Positions 24,201 to 32,965 of a stretch of 64,000 nucleotides of DNA are shown piece by piece. Each line of letters opens with the position of its first letter. Position 1 is the stretch's first letter. This DNA is from Branchinecta lynchi. Its lineage: Eukaryota; Arthropoda; Branchiopoda; Anostraca; Branchinectidae. The notes below the pieces were generated by a model. That model was not told the origin of the DNA. It did not search any database and saw nothing but the letters and a program-made list of their open reading frames with translations. The stretch is taken from positions 5,518,001-5,582,000 of the forward strand of contig JAKZAP010000005.1 in assembly GCA_023053575.1 (NCBI GenBank), given 5' to 3'. The position numbers and the translations under genes are program-made.

Positions 24201-25261
24201 AAAGTGTGAGCAGTTGGGAAAACTGCACTTTACCCCCAACACCATCTCCTCCACAGGGGATTCTTTTTCACCTGTGCAGGGGTTTCCCCTGTGGAGGTGA
24301 ATTCTCCAAAAAGTCTGGTGACCAACAGCTGAACGGACAATCAGTCTCAGTTTTGATTCTAAATTCGATAACTGAGAAAAAAAATTCGGGAACTGGAACA
24401 TGGGTTCCGAACATTGGTTTCCGAACGGTTTTCTGATCTCTTGGCATTCGGAAACTGAGAAATGCTACTATAGTTTGGAAAAAGTACTGTTATGACCATC
24501 CGCTTCAAACTAGAAAGGTGGCACGTACCAGTAAGTAAGCCAGTTTTACAGAGAATGATCAGTTGATGAGAGTTTTTTTCTATATGCTCGTGGAAATTTA
24601 TTGCAATTTTTTTAAAAGAAATCTGCCAGTAAATTTGAAAATCGTTCGGGAACTAGGATAGTTACCCTATACAATCTGAAAATTGGCACATCAGCAAGGG
24701 AATTCTAGGTAGGTAAAAAGATCATTAATTACCAGTGCTCATGAGGTGTAGGAGCGCTTCAGCATACTGCAGGTACTTCAACTTGTATAGTTCAATCTGA
24801 AGCCTTGCATTGTGGGGGCTTGTGGGATTCTTCAGGAAGTCGCTAATATCCCATGGGTATACATTCCCTGGCAGCTCTTCTTTGTAATTGCGAAAGTCAT
24901 CTCCATGATCATTTTTATAGATGGTGTCTAATGAAACAGTTGGGTAATGCTTCATTTCCAGCTGCTCAGCCAAACCAGCAGCAAGTTTTGATTTCCCAGC
25001 GCCTGGCATCCCATCAACAAATAACACAGCTGAGTTCTCATCAAACCTTGTTAGACAGTCATCAAAAATTCCATGGGGGAAAGGGTAGAAATGTTTCTTC
25101 TCATATGGGAAGGGTGCTGGCTTGTCTACCTTTTTCTCCCTCAAAACTTTTCCACTAATGCATCGTTTTGCAACTGCAAGAATTCCAAAAGAGAAGCCAT
25201 TCTGATCCCCAGGGAATTCAGGAATCCTAAATATTCCCACAGATCTCTTGATCACATTCAT
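3228..25261 (-). CDS. NDUFA10: NADH dehydrogenase [ubiquinone] 1 alpha subcomplex subunit 10 (complex I 42 kDa subunit)
   Basis: This is an accessory subunit of mitochondrial respiratory complex I, on the matrix side, built on a deoxynucleoside-kinase fold. Six coding exons (24733-25261, 11682-11768, 10906-11107, 8184-8354, 6873-6987, 3228-3296) join with matching phases (1,1,2,2,0) and GT-AG borders to 1173 nt, or 390 residues plus stop. That is close to the family size of roughly 350-410. The N-terminus is basic, as in a mitochondrial presequence. A clear P-loop G-MPGA-GKS lies at residues 84-91. QGVVLE then PHLVIYLDVPVEETEKRI are the family's kinase-like core strands. The usual E-R-S motif reads E-Q-N here, consistent with loss of catalysis. 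The splice acceptor seven bases before the ATG shows that a 5' UTR exon lies upstream. The introns are stuffed with transposons. Confidence 0.96.
3700..4400 (+). repeat. Minisatellite element ending in a stem-loop
   Basis: Repeats of GGGCAATCTGGGCCC lie near 3910, 4059 and 4190, with A/G-rich linkers and a 'cacgggtcacgaac' phrase. Its right side is closed by the hairpin AGTGGAGTGT-TCCAAGGG-ACACTCCACT at 4369-4396, followed by AAAAA. The layout resembles the two larger stem-loop families elsewhere in the window, but the sequence differs. The left boundary is approximate. Confidence 0.5.
4864..5238. mobile_element. hAT-type MITE with 8-bp target duplication
   Basis: Terminal inverted repeats of about 33 bp begin CAGAGCAAAATAAC and end with its complement. 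The flanks are GCCAACCT (4856-4863) and GCCAATCT (5239-5246), an 8-bp duplication with one mismatch, typical of hAT superfamily insertions. A related copy is at about 38.10-38.73 kb. It has no transposase. Minus-strand open frames crossing it are incidental. Confidence 0.75.
5565..6155 (-). mobile_element. Decayed MITE, reverse copy of the 41.17-41.55 kb element
   Basis: The reverse complement matches the element at 41174-41543 over long stretches (for example the phrase around GTACGGTACATTCTAAC and AACCCACGTTTTTTTGC). It is split by the SINE-like insertion at 5687-5940. Its ends are eroded, so no clean target duplication is visible. Confidence 0.6.
5687..5940 (+). mobile_element. SINE-like element with ATTC tail
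   Basis: It ends GCCCTTGGGC...GGGAATAA followed by (ATTC)n at about 5925-5940 and interrupts a MITE. A second sequence with GCCCTTGGGC and an ATTC tail lies on the minus strand at about 37690-37870. No A/B box promoter was convincingly found. Confidence 0.55.
6873..6987 (-). CDS. NDUFA10: NDUFA10 coding exon 5
   Basis: Acceptor TTTTTCCAG, donor AAG|GTACGT. It enters in phase 2 and leaves in phase 0. It encodes (R)FGAKKFALEGLFNLP then an acidic helix ending VRNK, the C-terminal part of the subunit. Confidence 0.92.
6988..8183 (-). other. NDUFA10 intron (1.2 kb)
   Basis: It holds a mariner-like MITE (7255-7659) and a poly-C run at about 7908-7924. Otherwise nothing is recognised. Confidence 0.7.
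7255..7659. mobile_element. Mariner-like MITE flanked by TA
   Basis: Perfect inverted ends of about 29 bp start GTTGCGTTTTTGCAG and contain the self-complementary core CAGATACCATGGTATCTG. TA dinucleotides flank both sides (7253-7254 and 7660-7661), as after Tc1/mariner insertion. The interior repeats ACCACGGTAACTG-type motifs in both orientations, so one strand can fold extensively. A partial second copy lies at about 32966-33100. Confidence 0.78.
8184..8354 (-). CDS. NDUFA10: NDUFA10 coding exon 4
   Basis: It enters in phase 2 (AG|C) after TTTGTATACTTTAAG and leaves by CTACAG|GTAGTG. It encodes (S)NAAELLVYDWTEMGDEEVV then VEDIERINFD and a WRRLQ-WNDLRYR tail. The VEDIE...FD phrase is diagnostic of NDUFA10. 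Confidence 0.94.
8450..9960 (-). repeat. TATGGCACTTG stem-loop minisatellite element, copy E
   Basis: On the minus strand it ends ACGGACGGACAGAAATTGCG then CACAAGTGCCATAA, so only one arm of the usual terminal hairpin remains. Inside are units with GTTTCAT, GGATCTGAATGAA-type phrases and poly-G runs shared with copies A-D. It ends about 95 bp from the NDUFA10 exon at 8354. The distal limit is approximate. Confidence 0.65.
10617..10893. mobile_element. Short palindromic MITE next to a splice donor
   Basis: The ends GTTGCGTTCCC and its near complement GGGTACGCATC are followed inward by AACTTAAC and GTTAAC repeats on both sides. CTATG direct repeats flank it (10612-10616, 10894-10898). The insertion begins 13 nt inside the intron that follows the exon at 10906-11107. 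Confidence 0.68.
10906..11107 (-). CDS. NDUFA10: NDUFA10 coding exon 3
   Basis: Acceptor CTCTTGCTTACAG, donor ATGAG|GTGAGG, phases 1 and 2. It encodes (V)EQWYKALILSTHAEILHPHL, VIYLDVPVEETEKRI and a segment ending SYLPDM(R). The PHLVIYLDVP strand is a hallmark of the kinase-like fold. Confidence 0.95.
11108..11681 (-). other. NDUFA10 intron (0.57 kb)
   Basis: It holds a hairpin-prone stretch at about 11166-11260 (GAGGTACTTACT...AGTAAATAAGTACCTC, a CT run, then ACTTAAGTAAGTAAAT). Nothing else is recognised. Confidence 0.6.
11682..11768 (-). CDS. NDUFA10: NDUFA10 coding exon 2
   Basis: Acceptor TTCTACTTTCCAG, donor AGAG|GTGAG, phase 1 on both sides. It encodes (G)QGVVLEQNPYIDVAFTQAM then VECGYLTKR. 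The family's L-E-R-S motif is L-E-Q-N here. Confidence 0.94.
12050..14100. mobile_element. Non-autonomous hAT-type element with internal array
   Basis: The ends read CAGGGGCGTCCCGAG and CTCGGGACGCCCCTG. Perfect 8-bp duplications AGGTTTCC flank it (12042-12049, 14101-14108). Poly-G and poly-C tracts lie just inside both ends. The interior carries degenerate repeats of about 190 bp built on ACCGAATTCGGT and GACCGAATTATGAAATGGAC (about 12.9-13.9 kb). Small hairpins near the right end include ATCACGGCTTCGTGAT. No transposase is seen. Confidence 0.85.
13422..13730. mobile_element. piggyBac-like MITE nested in the hAT-type element
   Basis: TTAA at 13418-13421 and 13731-13734 flanks 12-bp inverted ends AGGACACCTGAA. 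The host repeat reads straight through if the insert is removed, so it jumped in after the array had formed. No recognisable transposase. Confidence 0.8.
14502..17486 (+). repeat. TATGGCACTTG stem-loop minisatellite element, copy A
   Basis: It starts AAGAGCTACGAGCTCGTATG then GCACTTG. It ends with AGACCGACAGACCGAC, an AATCGCCATATGG phrase and the perfect hairpin TATGGCACTTGAG-TAAG-CTCAAGTGCCATA (17454-17483). The interior is an array of units with GTTTCATCCCGATCCCTCCA, TTTCCGGTTCCC and ATCCGGTCCGG. One 139-bp subunit is duplicated at about 15.87-16.15 kb and again near 16.44-16.70 kb. Open frames here follow the repeat and are not genes. Confidence 0.75.
18242..21866. mobile_element. 3.6-kb element with hairpin inverted ends and long direct repeats
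   Basis: The left end (18242-18273) and right end (21838-21866) are perfect inverted repeats of at least 29 bp. Each contains the stem-loop GTGTTGC-GAGA-GCAACAC followed by TTTGGTTTTGT. Inside, a unit marked by CTATCCGTAAC...GGATTAAAATACCATAG recurs at about 18413, 19126, 19878 and 20423 (spacings 713, 752 and 546), with shared phrases such as GAAGATGATTATG. A 24-base poly-A lies before the right end. It has no convincing protein-coding gene. The CGTTGCCCGGGCAACG palindrome at 18188-18203 lies just outside. Confidence 0.72.
23735..23835 (+). repeat. Short minisatellite
   Basis: Three to four roughly 30-bp units of the form CCTCTCTGGAGGCTGATGAC followed by TTCAT. No function inferred. Confidence 0.6.
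24093..24320. repeat. Large palindrome with 88-bp arms
   Basis: The left arm 24093-24180 and right arm 24233-24320 are near-perfect inverted copies around a 52-bp spacer. The spacer itself contains a direct repeat (GTGAGCAGTTGGGAAAA). Each arm contains the smaller palindromic motif CCACAGGGGAATCCCCTG or a close variant. It may be a fold-back element or a structured transcript in the NDUFA10 intron. Confidence 0.85.
24733..25261 (-). CDS. NDUFA10: NDUFA10 first coding exon (start codon)
   Basis: It encodes residues 1-176. The ATG at 25259-25261 lies seven bases after the acceptor TTTTCTGTTGTTTCAG, so the exon continues five untranslated bases to 25266 and an upstream untranslated exon must exist. 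The basic N-terminus suits mitochondrial import. The P-loop G-MPGA-GKS is at residues 84-91. The exon leaves by CACTG|GTAATT in phase 1. Confidence 0.95.
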
Positions 25262-25843
25262 CCCAGCTGAAACAACAGAAAAGCTGGGACCAAACTATTT
25301 TGTAGAGAACAAATCTTTTCTTCTTCAAATCAATCTTAGTTTTAAAAATTGTTGCTAAACTTATATTCCGCTAGATAACGCCCTTGCCGCAGGCGTACGA
25401 TGAACTGCTATTGGCCCATTCAAAGTTTGTCTGTGAAATCCGCATACACCCAATTTAGATAGCGTTCCAGCAACTTATTATTAGGTACGATCCTTACTAT
25501 TCTTGTTATTATTGCCGTTCCCGAGCCTGCTGTAATAAGCAACTTGGCTCCTCCGACTCAATGTTGCCAGATGGTTTTAGTGGAATTGCGTAGCCTCTTC
25601 CAAAAATTGCGCCCAATGGAGCATTTTTTCGTAAAACTGATTTCGGCCGTAAAGCCTATTTTTTTTGAGAAAATGCGCCCAATTGGGCGCATTTTTGGCA
25701 AAATGCGATTTTTTTTATTTTATAAACGTGATATAACTTCTAGCGTATACGGTTGTGGTCGACTAGACTACCCACATTTTCCCAATTCTCCAGTTGCCAT
25801 TGACTTGTTGCAACAGACTTTTCAACCAGACGCTCACGGAAAT

Positions 25844-27091
25844 CAGGGTTGCCACCACGGTCAGTTGCGAGAGTGCTACAATTGCCCGAATTTCCGTGCT
25901 ACACAGAGATTTTCGGTGCTACAGTCGAAATTTTTTTTGCGCGTGTCGCGGCTGTCGCCGCGACACGCGCACGGTCCGTATTTAAGTGTATTTAGATTAT
26001 TTTTATGTCAATTTTTTGTCTGTTTTAATGTAAAAGAACAAAAAATGTATCCTGAGCTAATCCGACTTTAATCCGCTAAGAGCGCTGAATGGGAAAATCC
26101 CAAATCTTCGTGCTGAACAACGATAATCGGTGCTACCGTCGGAATTTTTTGGCGCGTGTCACGCGCTCGGCCCGTATTTAAGTGCATTTAGATTATTGTC
26201 GTGCATAAAAAATTTTAAAAAATTTGGTCTAAAAAGAAATCTATTTTTATAATTTCCGAAGGAAGATCCAAATGCGATAGCAAGGGTTAGCCGCGGTTTT
26301 GCTTGCTACTCATTTCTCTTTTTTTTTTGCTCGTGTGAGGAGTTTGCAGCGGACAAAAGCTCTGTTTTCGTGATGCATTTCCCTACAGAGACTATGGAAC
26401 TTGAACTATTTTGTTTTGCCGAGACGAAACTTGAAGTTTCTATAAACAAAACATTTTATTGGACAATGACGATTCCTTTAAACCGGTCGGTGCAAAGGGT
26501 AACCCCCACGGGATATTTCTTCGTACAGTACAGATCGGTTTTTGCATTTCTGCACACGAAAATCTTACAGTATTCCTTACTATTCCCGTTCGACGCTAGC
26601 AGACGGCAGACGTTGGCAGAGCACGAGCAGGACAAAAAAATTTCTTCCATCGGAATCAGATACATTTTATTAAAACAAAAGAAGCTAGCTTCAGATCACT
26701 TGGGAACAGCCAAAGACAGAAAACTCCGTTAAAATAACTGACTCGCACTTGGACGGACACTAGGACTAACCTACACTAGAGCAAGTCCTTTGTGTTCTTT
26801 CGTTTTACTTGCTACTTTCTAACGACTTTGTCGATTTCTTTCGACTGCGAGATCACAAATTACTGGGATATGCAAAAATTGAAAGTCTAATTTCCATAAA
26901 AGCACAAAACTTTGGTGCTGCAAATTTTCACTGCAACTAATCTACTTATTGCCTCGCTTATTATCACTTTGATTCAAATCGACTAGTAATTGCACGAAAA
27001 AGTGCTACATTCAATGTAGCACGTGCTACAGTGCTACACATGATGAAATAGTGCTACATTTAGCACTTTCGTGCTACAGGTGGCAACCCTG
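25844..27091. mobile_element. Second hAT-type element nested inside the first
   Basis: The ends CAGGGTTGCCACC and GGTGGCAACCCTG are perfect inverts. A perfect 8-bp duplication ACGGAAAT flanks it (25836-25843, 27092-27099). The interior has repeated GTGCTAC motifs near both ends and a 14-bp-stem hairpin GCGCGTGTCGCGGC-TGTC-loop at 25939-25970. No transposase is recognised. Confidence 0.9.
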
Positions 27092-27282
27092 ACGGAAATA
27101 CGGTAGAAAATGCAGCGATTCTTCAATTGCGGGTTGTTAGCGGTAAACAGTATGACAGTATAACAGTATAACATTTAAACAAATTAGACAGACAAACTTA
27201 AAAAAAGCTCAAACTAATCATCGAAGCAGCTAAATACGGCTTCGTCATTTCCCCGTACTTCAGCAGGGCTTTCCGGACATTT

Positions 27283-27507
27283 TTAGGTGAAGCGCCTCAT
27301 AGTGGAGGAGGAAAAATCATTATCCTTGCAACATAGGTCCTGGTTATGAAACCAGCACCGAACAATCAGAATACTGTTCAACATTCCAGTTTGCATTCCG
27401 TTTCTCAACTTGGTCTTTGCGATGTTCATCACTGAGAACACCCGTTGGACGAAGGCGTTGCTTAGCGGCAAACTCATCATCGACAAAGCTGCACTCGCTA
27501 TGTTCAA
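27283..27507 (-). pseudogene. hAT transposase dimerisation-domain remnant
   Basis: The translation LPLSNAFVQRVFSVMNIAKT followed by KLRNGM...LN..L.VR fits the hATC consensus (L-S-x-A-x-x-E/Q-R-x-F-S then K-x-R-N-x-[LM] and a closing L-x-[IV]-R). Only about 75 codons survive. The upstream transposase is missing or replaced by the nested element. It belongs to the hAT at 25559-27747 and matches its strand. Confidence 0.75.
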
Positions 27508-28173
27508 AAATCACATATTACATTCAAAACACGCGATTGTTCTTTTGGGAAAAAACAAAACAAGGCAGGAAGCATGAAATTCGGGTTCTGATGGGTTTGT
27601 AGCAGGCAACCAAAAATGCGCCCAAAAGCGCCAGTTGAGTTCCAGATTACGCCCAAAAGTGCGCAGGCGCATTTCTGGAAAAAATATGCGCCACGGAATT
27701 TCAAAATGCGCCCAAATGGCGCAATTGCGCCCAATCTGGTGACACTGCTCCGACTTATTATTTTCGTTCCACGACTGTTAGTTACGATTGTTTCAATTTA
27801 CTTATGATGGTCGCGAGCATCATAAGTTATAATAACTATCGGCTCTACAGGAACTCCCGTAAGAGTGATGACGTATGTCCGCGCTGTTAGTATTTTCGTT
27901 CCAGAGAGCGTGGTAACCACCACAATACGGCGCTCGTCCCTCCTCTTATCATCGTAACTTGTAATAACTTCACTGGAACGCTACCTTGATTTTAAAAATT
28001 ATTGCTAAACTTATATTCCGCTAGATGCCGCGCGCGAAATAAACGAAAGATGAACTGCTATTGGCCCAATCAAATTTTGTCTGTGAAATCCGTGAAGAAT
28101 ACACCCAATTTTAAACTCTTGATTGTCCTGAGCCTCGTTTTCATCAGTCAGTTTTGGAGAGCAAACTGAGGTA

Positions 28174-28485
28174 GGGTTCCAGCAACTTATTATTAGTTAC
28201 GATCGTTACTATTCTTGTTATTATTCCGTTCCCGAACCCGCCGCAATAAATAAATTGGCTCCTCCCATTTATTATTTTCGTTCCACGACTGTTACGATTG
28301 TTACAATTCACTTATGATGGTCGCGAGCATAATAAGTGATAATAAATATCGGTTCTGCAGGAACTCCCGTAAGAGTGATGACGTATGTTAGCGTTGTTAA
28401 TAGTTTCGTTCCAGAGAGCGTGATAACTATACGGCGCTGGCCCCTCCTCTTATCATCGTACCTTGTAATAACTTCACTGGAACGC
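28174..28485. mobile_element. TA-flanked MITE copy 2 (312 bp, intact)
   Basis: The ends GGGTTCCAG and CTGGAACGC are flanked by TA (28172-28173, 28486-28487). Its body matches the two halves of copy 1. About 180 bp of left flank also match copy 1's flank, so the whole segment was duplicated in tandem. Confidence 0.75.
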
Positions 28486-28972
28486 TAGCTTTGTATTGTC
28501 AGCTTTGCGAGGCGGTACTTCCTTGAACGTACACACGTACACTAGTAACCCTGCCAAGATTATATAAACGAGTAACATTTCACTTTCAGAAAACATTAGG
28601 AACTGTGGCAGGACCGAAGGGGGAAGTCCTGGCGTCACAAGGTGCATAGGGTCATGCACCTTCGTTTCTGCTTTGGTGCTTCTGTTCCTGCCTCTTGGGG
28701 TACATCAAAACGTCCAGTGGTCTACCCCTCGGGCAGGATCTCACTCCATCCGGCTAGTCTTTCAATAATTTGAGCACGAATATCTATAAAACATGACTGA
28801 TTCTTCAGGAAAACTCGGGCGACCAAATGCCGATTTTTTTACCCAACGCCATCATACCACTGTCAAATCAAAGCCGTGCCCTGCGTATAATGCCCTTGCC
28901 CTTCCACTGTCCGACCAACTTTGTCTGGTCAGCCCCTTTCTTTCCTTTCATATTTTTGCTTCCAACGGTTGG

Positions 28973-30668
28973 CAGGGGTGGTTCGAAGGGGGGGGGGGGG
29001 GTGACTCACCCCCCCATGCTCCAGAGAATCTAGTCTCAGTCGCATGTTTCGACCATGTCTGTATAACAGTCGTATGTTTTGAGCTTTTCATAATGACATA
29101 TAGGCAGTTGCCAAACACGAATTTCACTCCTAAATCACATGTTTTAGTCGTATGGCTACGAAGAAATTTCTATGTATGTTTTCATATTCATAGTTGTGTG
29201 TTCTGAGTTTTCCAGAATGAAGTGGTATGTTCGAGCTTGCCAGAATGGAATCAACCGCGAATTTTGCCTGAAAACCTTGCCGGATAAAGCTAATCGTGAA
29301 CTTCGCCTTCAAATGACCTTTTTCTGGTCGTATTGTTCCATGGAGATTTTAGTAGTATGTTTTAAGCTTGTCAGATTCACACTTTTGTGTTCTCGGTTTG
29401 TCAGAATCAGTCGTATGGAACTTGCCAGAATGACATCAACCGCGAATTTTCCCCGAAAATTAGCCGTTTCTTGTCGTATTTTAAGAAGAGATTTTCTAGT
29501 CGTCTATTAGAGACAGTCTTAACTTTCGAGCTTGCCATACGAGGAAGCTAAGTGAACTTCAACAGCAAATGACCTATTTCTGGTCGTGCGGGTGTATAGA
29601 GATTTTCTATGTCAATGTCATTACGTTACGAAATATCGTGTGTTTTGAGCTTGTAAGAATGACAGTCACATGTTTCAAACTTGCCAGAGCGATGTCATTA
29701 CCAAGTCGTGATTTTCACTGTGCGGCACTGAAAACAGGCTGATTTTCGAAAATTCGTCTGCGGCGCGAAGTTTCAACATTATCCTACCTGGTTTCATGCA
29801 AAAATCTCCTTATCTTAAAAAGAAACAGGCACAACCTCCTGATGATTGCACTGTTTTTTGTGCAGTCTAAATTCAAAGTGGAAGCACTACCGCGTACCAA
29901 CTTCCGGGAAAATATCCCACTCCGTTTGCGAGTAATCGGGGTACCGACAGATATATGATATGGCAGGCAGCCTTTAAAATGTTTCTCAAAACTTTACCTT
30001 CGCCGTCTTTTACGGTCGCCTACTTGCTATCTGGCTGAACGATCCGTAATTTAGGCGAGGTGTTAGGCCTAAGATTTCAGCCACCTTAAAAGCTAGAAAT
30101 ACCAGGAAAAGGTCTGAATACAAGAAAATCGCCTGTGGTGCTGAGTTTAAATCTGTCTTTGGTACAGACGGTAAAAGCTACTGCTTGGGATCTGAGCCAC
30201 GTTTAAAAGCAAGAGTTTGTGTGGAAAGTAGTCGAATATTGACGAATAAAGGCCGATTTAACAAATTTTGCCTGCAGCTCATTCGTAGTCCCACTCAATT
30301 TCTTTTTAGTTGAAGTGTGCATCATTTATGTGCAGTTTTACGGTTGAGATTTGGGGCCCAAGCCGTAGAAGTTGTAAAGGAGAAGTTGAACTTTGCTCGG
30401 ATTGAAAAAAATTCACAACTTTAGTTTGTCTTGAGTAGATTATGTCAGAGCTCGTACCGAAGCTTATCTTCTCTCCAGCGAAATCTGATATGAACTGCAT
30501 CGCCTAAGTCTTGTTACTTATTTGTTTATTATATTACTACAATGGCATTTTCCGTAACGTTTTAGAACTTATAACGTTAATATTTCTAGAGCCTGCTGAT
30601 GCTGTGTTTTTGGCCAGTCGTATATTGTGCAGCCCTCACCCCCCCCCACGCCCTTGGAACCGCCCCTG
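28973..30668. mobile_element. CAGGGG-ended element with internal repeats
   Basis: The ends CAGGGGTGGTTCGAAGG and CCTTGGAACCGCCCCTG are inverted and have poly-G or poly-C just inside. The interior repeats TCGTATGTTTTGAGCTT, GCCAGAATGACATCAACCGC and similar phrases (about 29040-29720). The flanking octamers match at only 5 of 8 bases, so the insertion is old or the boundary is shifted. No transposase. Confidence 0.65.
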
Positions 30669-30902
30669 CCGATAGGTTGCCATCCACTTGACTTGCAGGT
30701 TTTTCCAGGAAGGGATAATGATAAGAAACATCCCAATGCGCAGAGAAGAAATCCATCATCGTGTTCCGTAGATATTTAGGTTGTAACGGATGTTTTGCAA
30801 AGTGTCTGACAGCGTTTTGTACTGGAGGTTGGAGAGGCACGAGAATACAGAAGTTTCGGGTAGTGATAACGCTCATCCAGGTCTGGCATTGTATATTACA
30901 AA

Positions 30903-32316
30903 CAAGACCAAAGGTTTCGATGGGATCCCAAAAATTCAATATCTGATCCAGACAACTGGGTCTTTTCTTAGCCAGATCCAGTCTTCGCCAGACTCCTTGA
31001 ACATTTTTACAATTAAAATTCAGAAACAGATTAAGGCCAAATAGCTAATCACCTGAGAAAACCAAGTTCAGATTTGGATTCAGCATGTGTGTTTACCCCT
31101 ATAAGTCATATCTGTTTTGACGAACACTTCCTGCCACTTCTGCCAATTTCCCGGTTCCGGCCGAACTCCAGAACTACTTGTCCGGCGAAAAAAGAAAGCT
31201 CAAAGACGAAATCAGGATATCTTCTTTCCCCAGTAATGAACATCTAATCAACTTCAAATAGAAATTTAGCTTATAACAAATTTTCCGATTCCAGCCGGAT
31301 TCCGGTCGAACTATATGTCCGGGTAAAATACGATTGTCACACAGGGACTCAGTATCTCTTCTTACCCCTAAATCGCTTATCTAATCAACTAGAAATAAAA
31401 CTTTGACTTCCAACAGTTTTCCGGTTTTGGCCGGATTCCGGACGAACTACATGTCCGGGTAGAAACTTGTTTTCACATAAGTGTTCAGCATGTCTTCTTG
31501 CCCTAAATCGAACATCCAATCAACTCCAAATTAAACTTTTAATTTTGACAAACTTTCCGGTTTGGGCCGGATTCCGGTCGAAATACTTGTCCGTCGAGAA
31601 AATAGTTTTCACCATCGTCTTCAGCATGTCTCCCTACCTCTAAATCGAACATTTAATCAACTTCAAATAAAACTTTTACTTTCAACAAACTTTCCGGTTT
31701 GGGCCGGATTCCGGGCGAAATACTTGTCCATCGAGAAAATAGTTTTCACCATCGTCTTTAGCATGTCTTCTTACCCCTCAATCGAACATCTAATCAATTT
31801 CAAATAAAACTTTTACTTTCAACAAACTTTCCGGTTTGGGCCGGATTCCGGGCGAAATACTTGTCCGTCGAGAAAACAATTTTCACCATCGTCTTCAGCA
31901 TGTCTTCCTACCCCTAAATCGAACATCTAATCAACTTCAAATAAAACTTTTACTTTCAACAAACTTTCCGGTTTTCGCCGGATTCCGGGCGAACTACTTG
32001 TCCGATGACAAAATGGTTTTCACCATCGTGTTCAGCATGTCTTCTTACCCCATAATCGACTATCACATTAGCTGTTTCAAAATATTTTGCTTGTCCCTTA
32101 ATTTCAATCCCCTCCCCCACCCCTAAATGTAGAGCTACAAAGCCCATCTACGAACTTGACTGGTCCGACGACCCAACGAACCGTCTCACCAAGTTTCATC
32201 AAAATATCTCATTCCCTTCGAGAGTTATCGTGCTTACAGACGGACGGACGGACAGACGGACAACTTTTGCGATGTCATAGGTATCCCTCCACTTACGTTT
32301 TGGGATCCCAAAAAAA
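30903..32316 (+). repeat. GGGATCCC-ended minisatellite element, copy 2
   Basis: It starts AAGACCAAAGGTTTCGATG plus GGGATCCCAAAAA and ends TTTTGGGATCCCAAAAA. Between about 31.4 and 32.0 kb, four to five units of about 136 bp repeat AACTTTCCGGTTTGGGCCGG, then a TTCCGGGCGAA phrase and CATCTAATCAACTTCAAAT. Before the end lies AGTTTCATCAAAATATC and a (GACG)n run (32236-32260). Confidence 0.8.
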
Positions 32317-32965
32317 GATGAATGAAGGGAAGGCGGAGATGAATGTTTCTAGTAAAACTTGCTATCTTCAGTAGCACGACAGGCTTTATAATGTGCACTG
32401 TCGAAAGTTTAAGTAAGCAAATAATTTATTCTTAACCTGCCAGTTTTCAAAAGTGGATTAAGTGAAAGTAAAGAAACAATCATTAGCAATTTCACGAGAC
32501 AGGAATTTTTGAATGTTATCTACAAATATTATAGAATATTTGCGTTGTGAATTTGAGTTATTTTTTTGTTTGAAGTAACACCGCAAACCACCTTTGGGCA
32601 GAAGCCCGTCATTCTGTTACCGCAATCCAGCTTCGCTCCGACTATACAGTCCCAGACGTGAACGGGTGCTGTCATTGTACCTTTCTATTCCCATTTCCAG
32701 GGAATTCCCAACACGTCACGGATTAGCTCAGGGTGTTACCACTTAGGTTCTAGTATTAAACTTTTTTATATTCAACGCCCCATCGAGACTCGAAATAGCT
32801 TCCTATATGAGCTGAAGCTACGAGCCCAGAGAACGCTAAAGACGTTCATTATGCTGCTATGCTCCCATAGACTCTTTCCAATTGCCTGCTTCACGAAAGT
32901 TATAACATAAATATTTTCGGAATCCGTAATAACATTCAACACAGGGATGCGAATTCGTATGTATA

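Larger units (their letters stand above)
11769..24732 (-). other. NDUFA10 large intron (13 kb)
   Basis: It holds an hAT-type element (12050-14100) with an inner piggyBac-like MITE, stem-loop element copy A (14502-17486) and the hairpin-ended 3.6-kb element (18242-21866). It also holds a short minisatellite (about 23735-23835) and an 88-bp-arm palindrome (24093-24320). Between 21.9 and 24.0 kb I recognise no gene. Confidence 0.75.
25559..27747 (-). mobile_element. Degenerate hAT transposon
   Basis: The ends CAATGTTGCCAGATGG and CCAATCTGGTGACACTG are near inverse. A perfect 8-bp target duplication CTCCGACT flanks it (25551-25558, 27748-27755). On the minus strand it keeps a relic of the hAT C-terminal dimerisation domain (27283-27507), and a second hAT is inserted within it. 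It is disrupted and certainly inactive on its own. Confidence 0.9.
25462..27981. mobile_element. TA-flanked MITE copy 1, split by an hAT
   Basis: The ends GCGTTCCAG and CTGGAACGC are flanked by TA (25460-25461, 27982-27983). It is homologous to the intact 312-bp copy at 28174-28485 and is interrupted by the hAT at 25559-27747. Confidence 0.75.

Noticed and set aside
28474..28659. Minus-strand frame with a hydrophobic stretch (MLLVYIILAGLLVYV) as a possible NDUFA10-upstream gene or first exon
   Set aside because: The frame overlaps the MITE end, has no supporting splice donor or signal and is too short to call.
30586..30939. 117-residue minus-strand open frame
   Set aside because: It crosses the end of a CAGGGG-ended element and the start of a GGGATCCC-ended element. 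The composition is repeat-derived.
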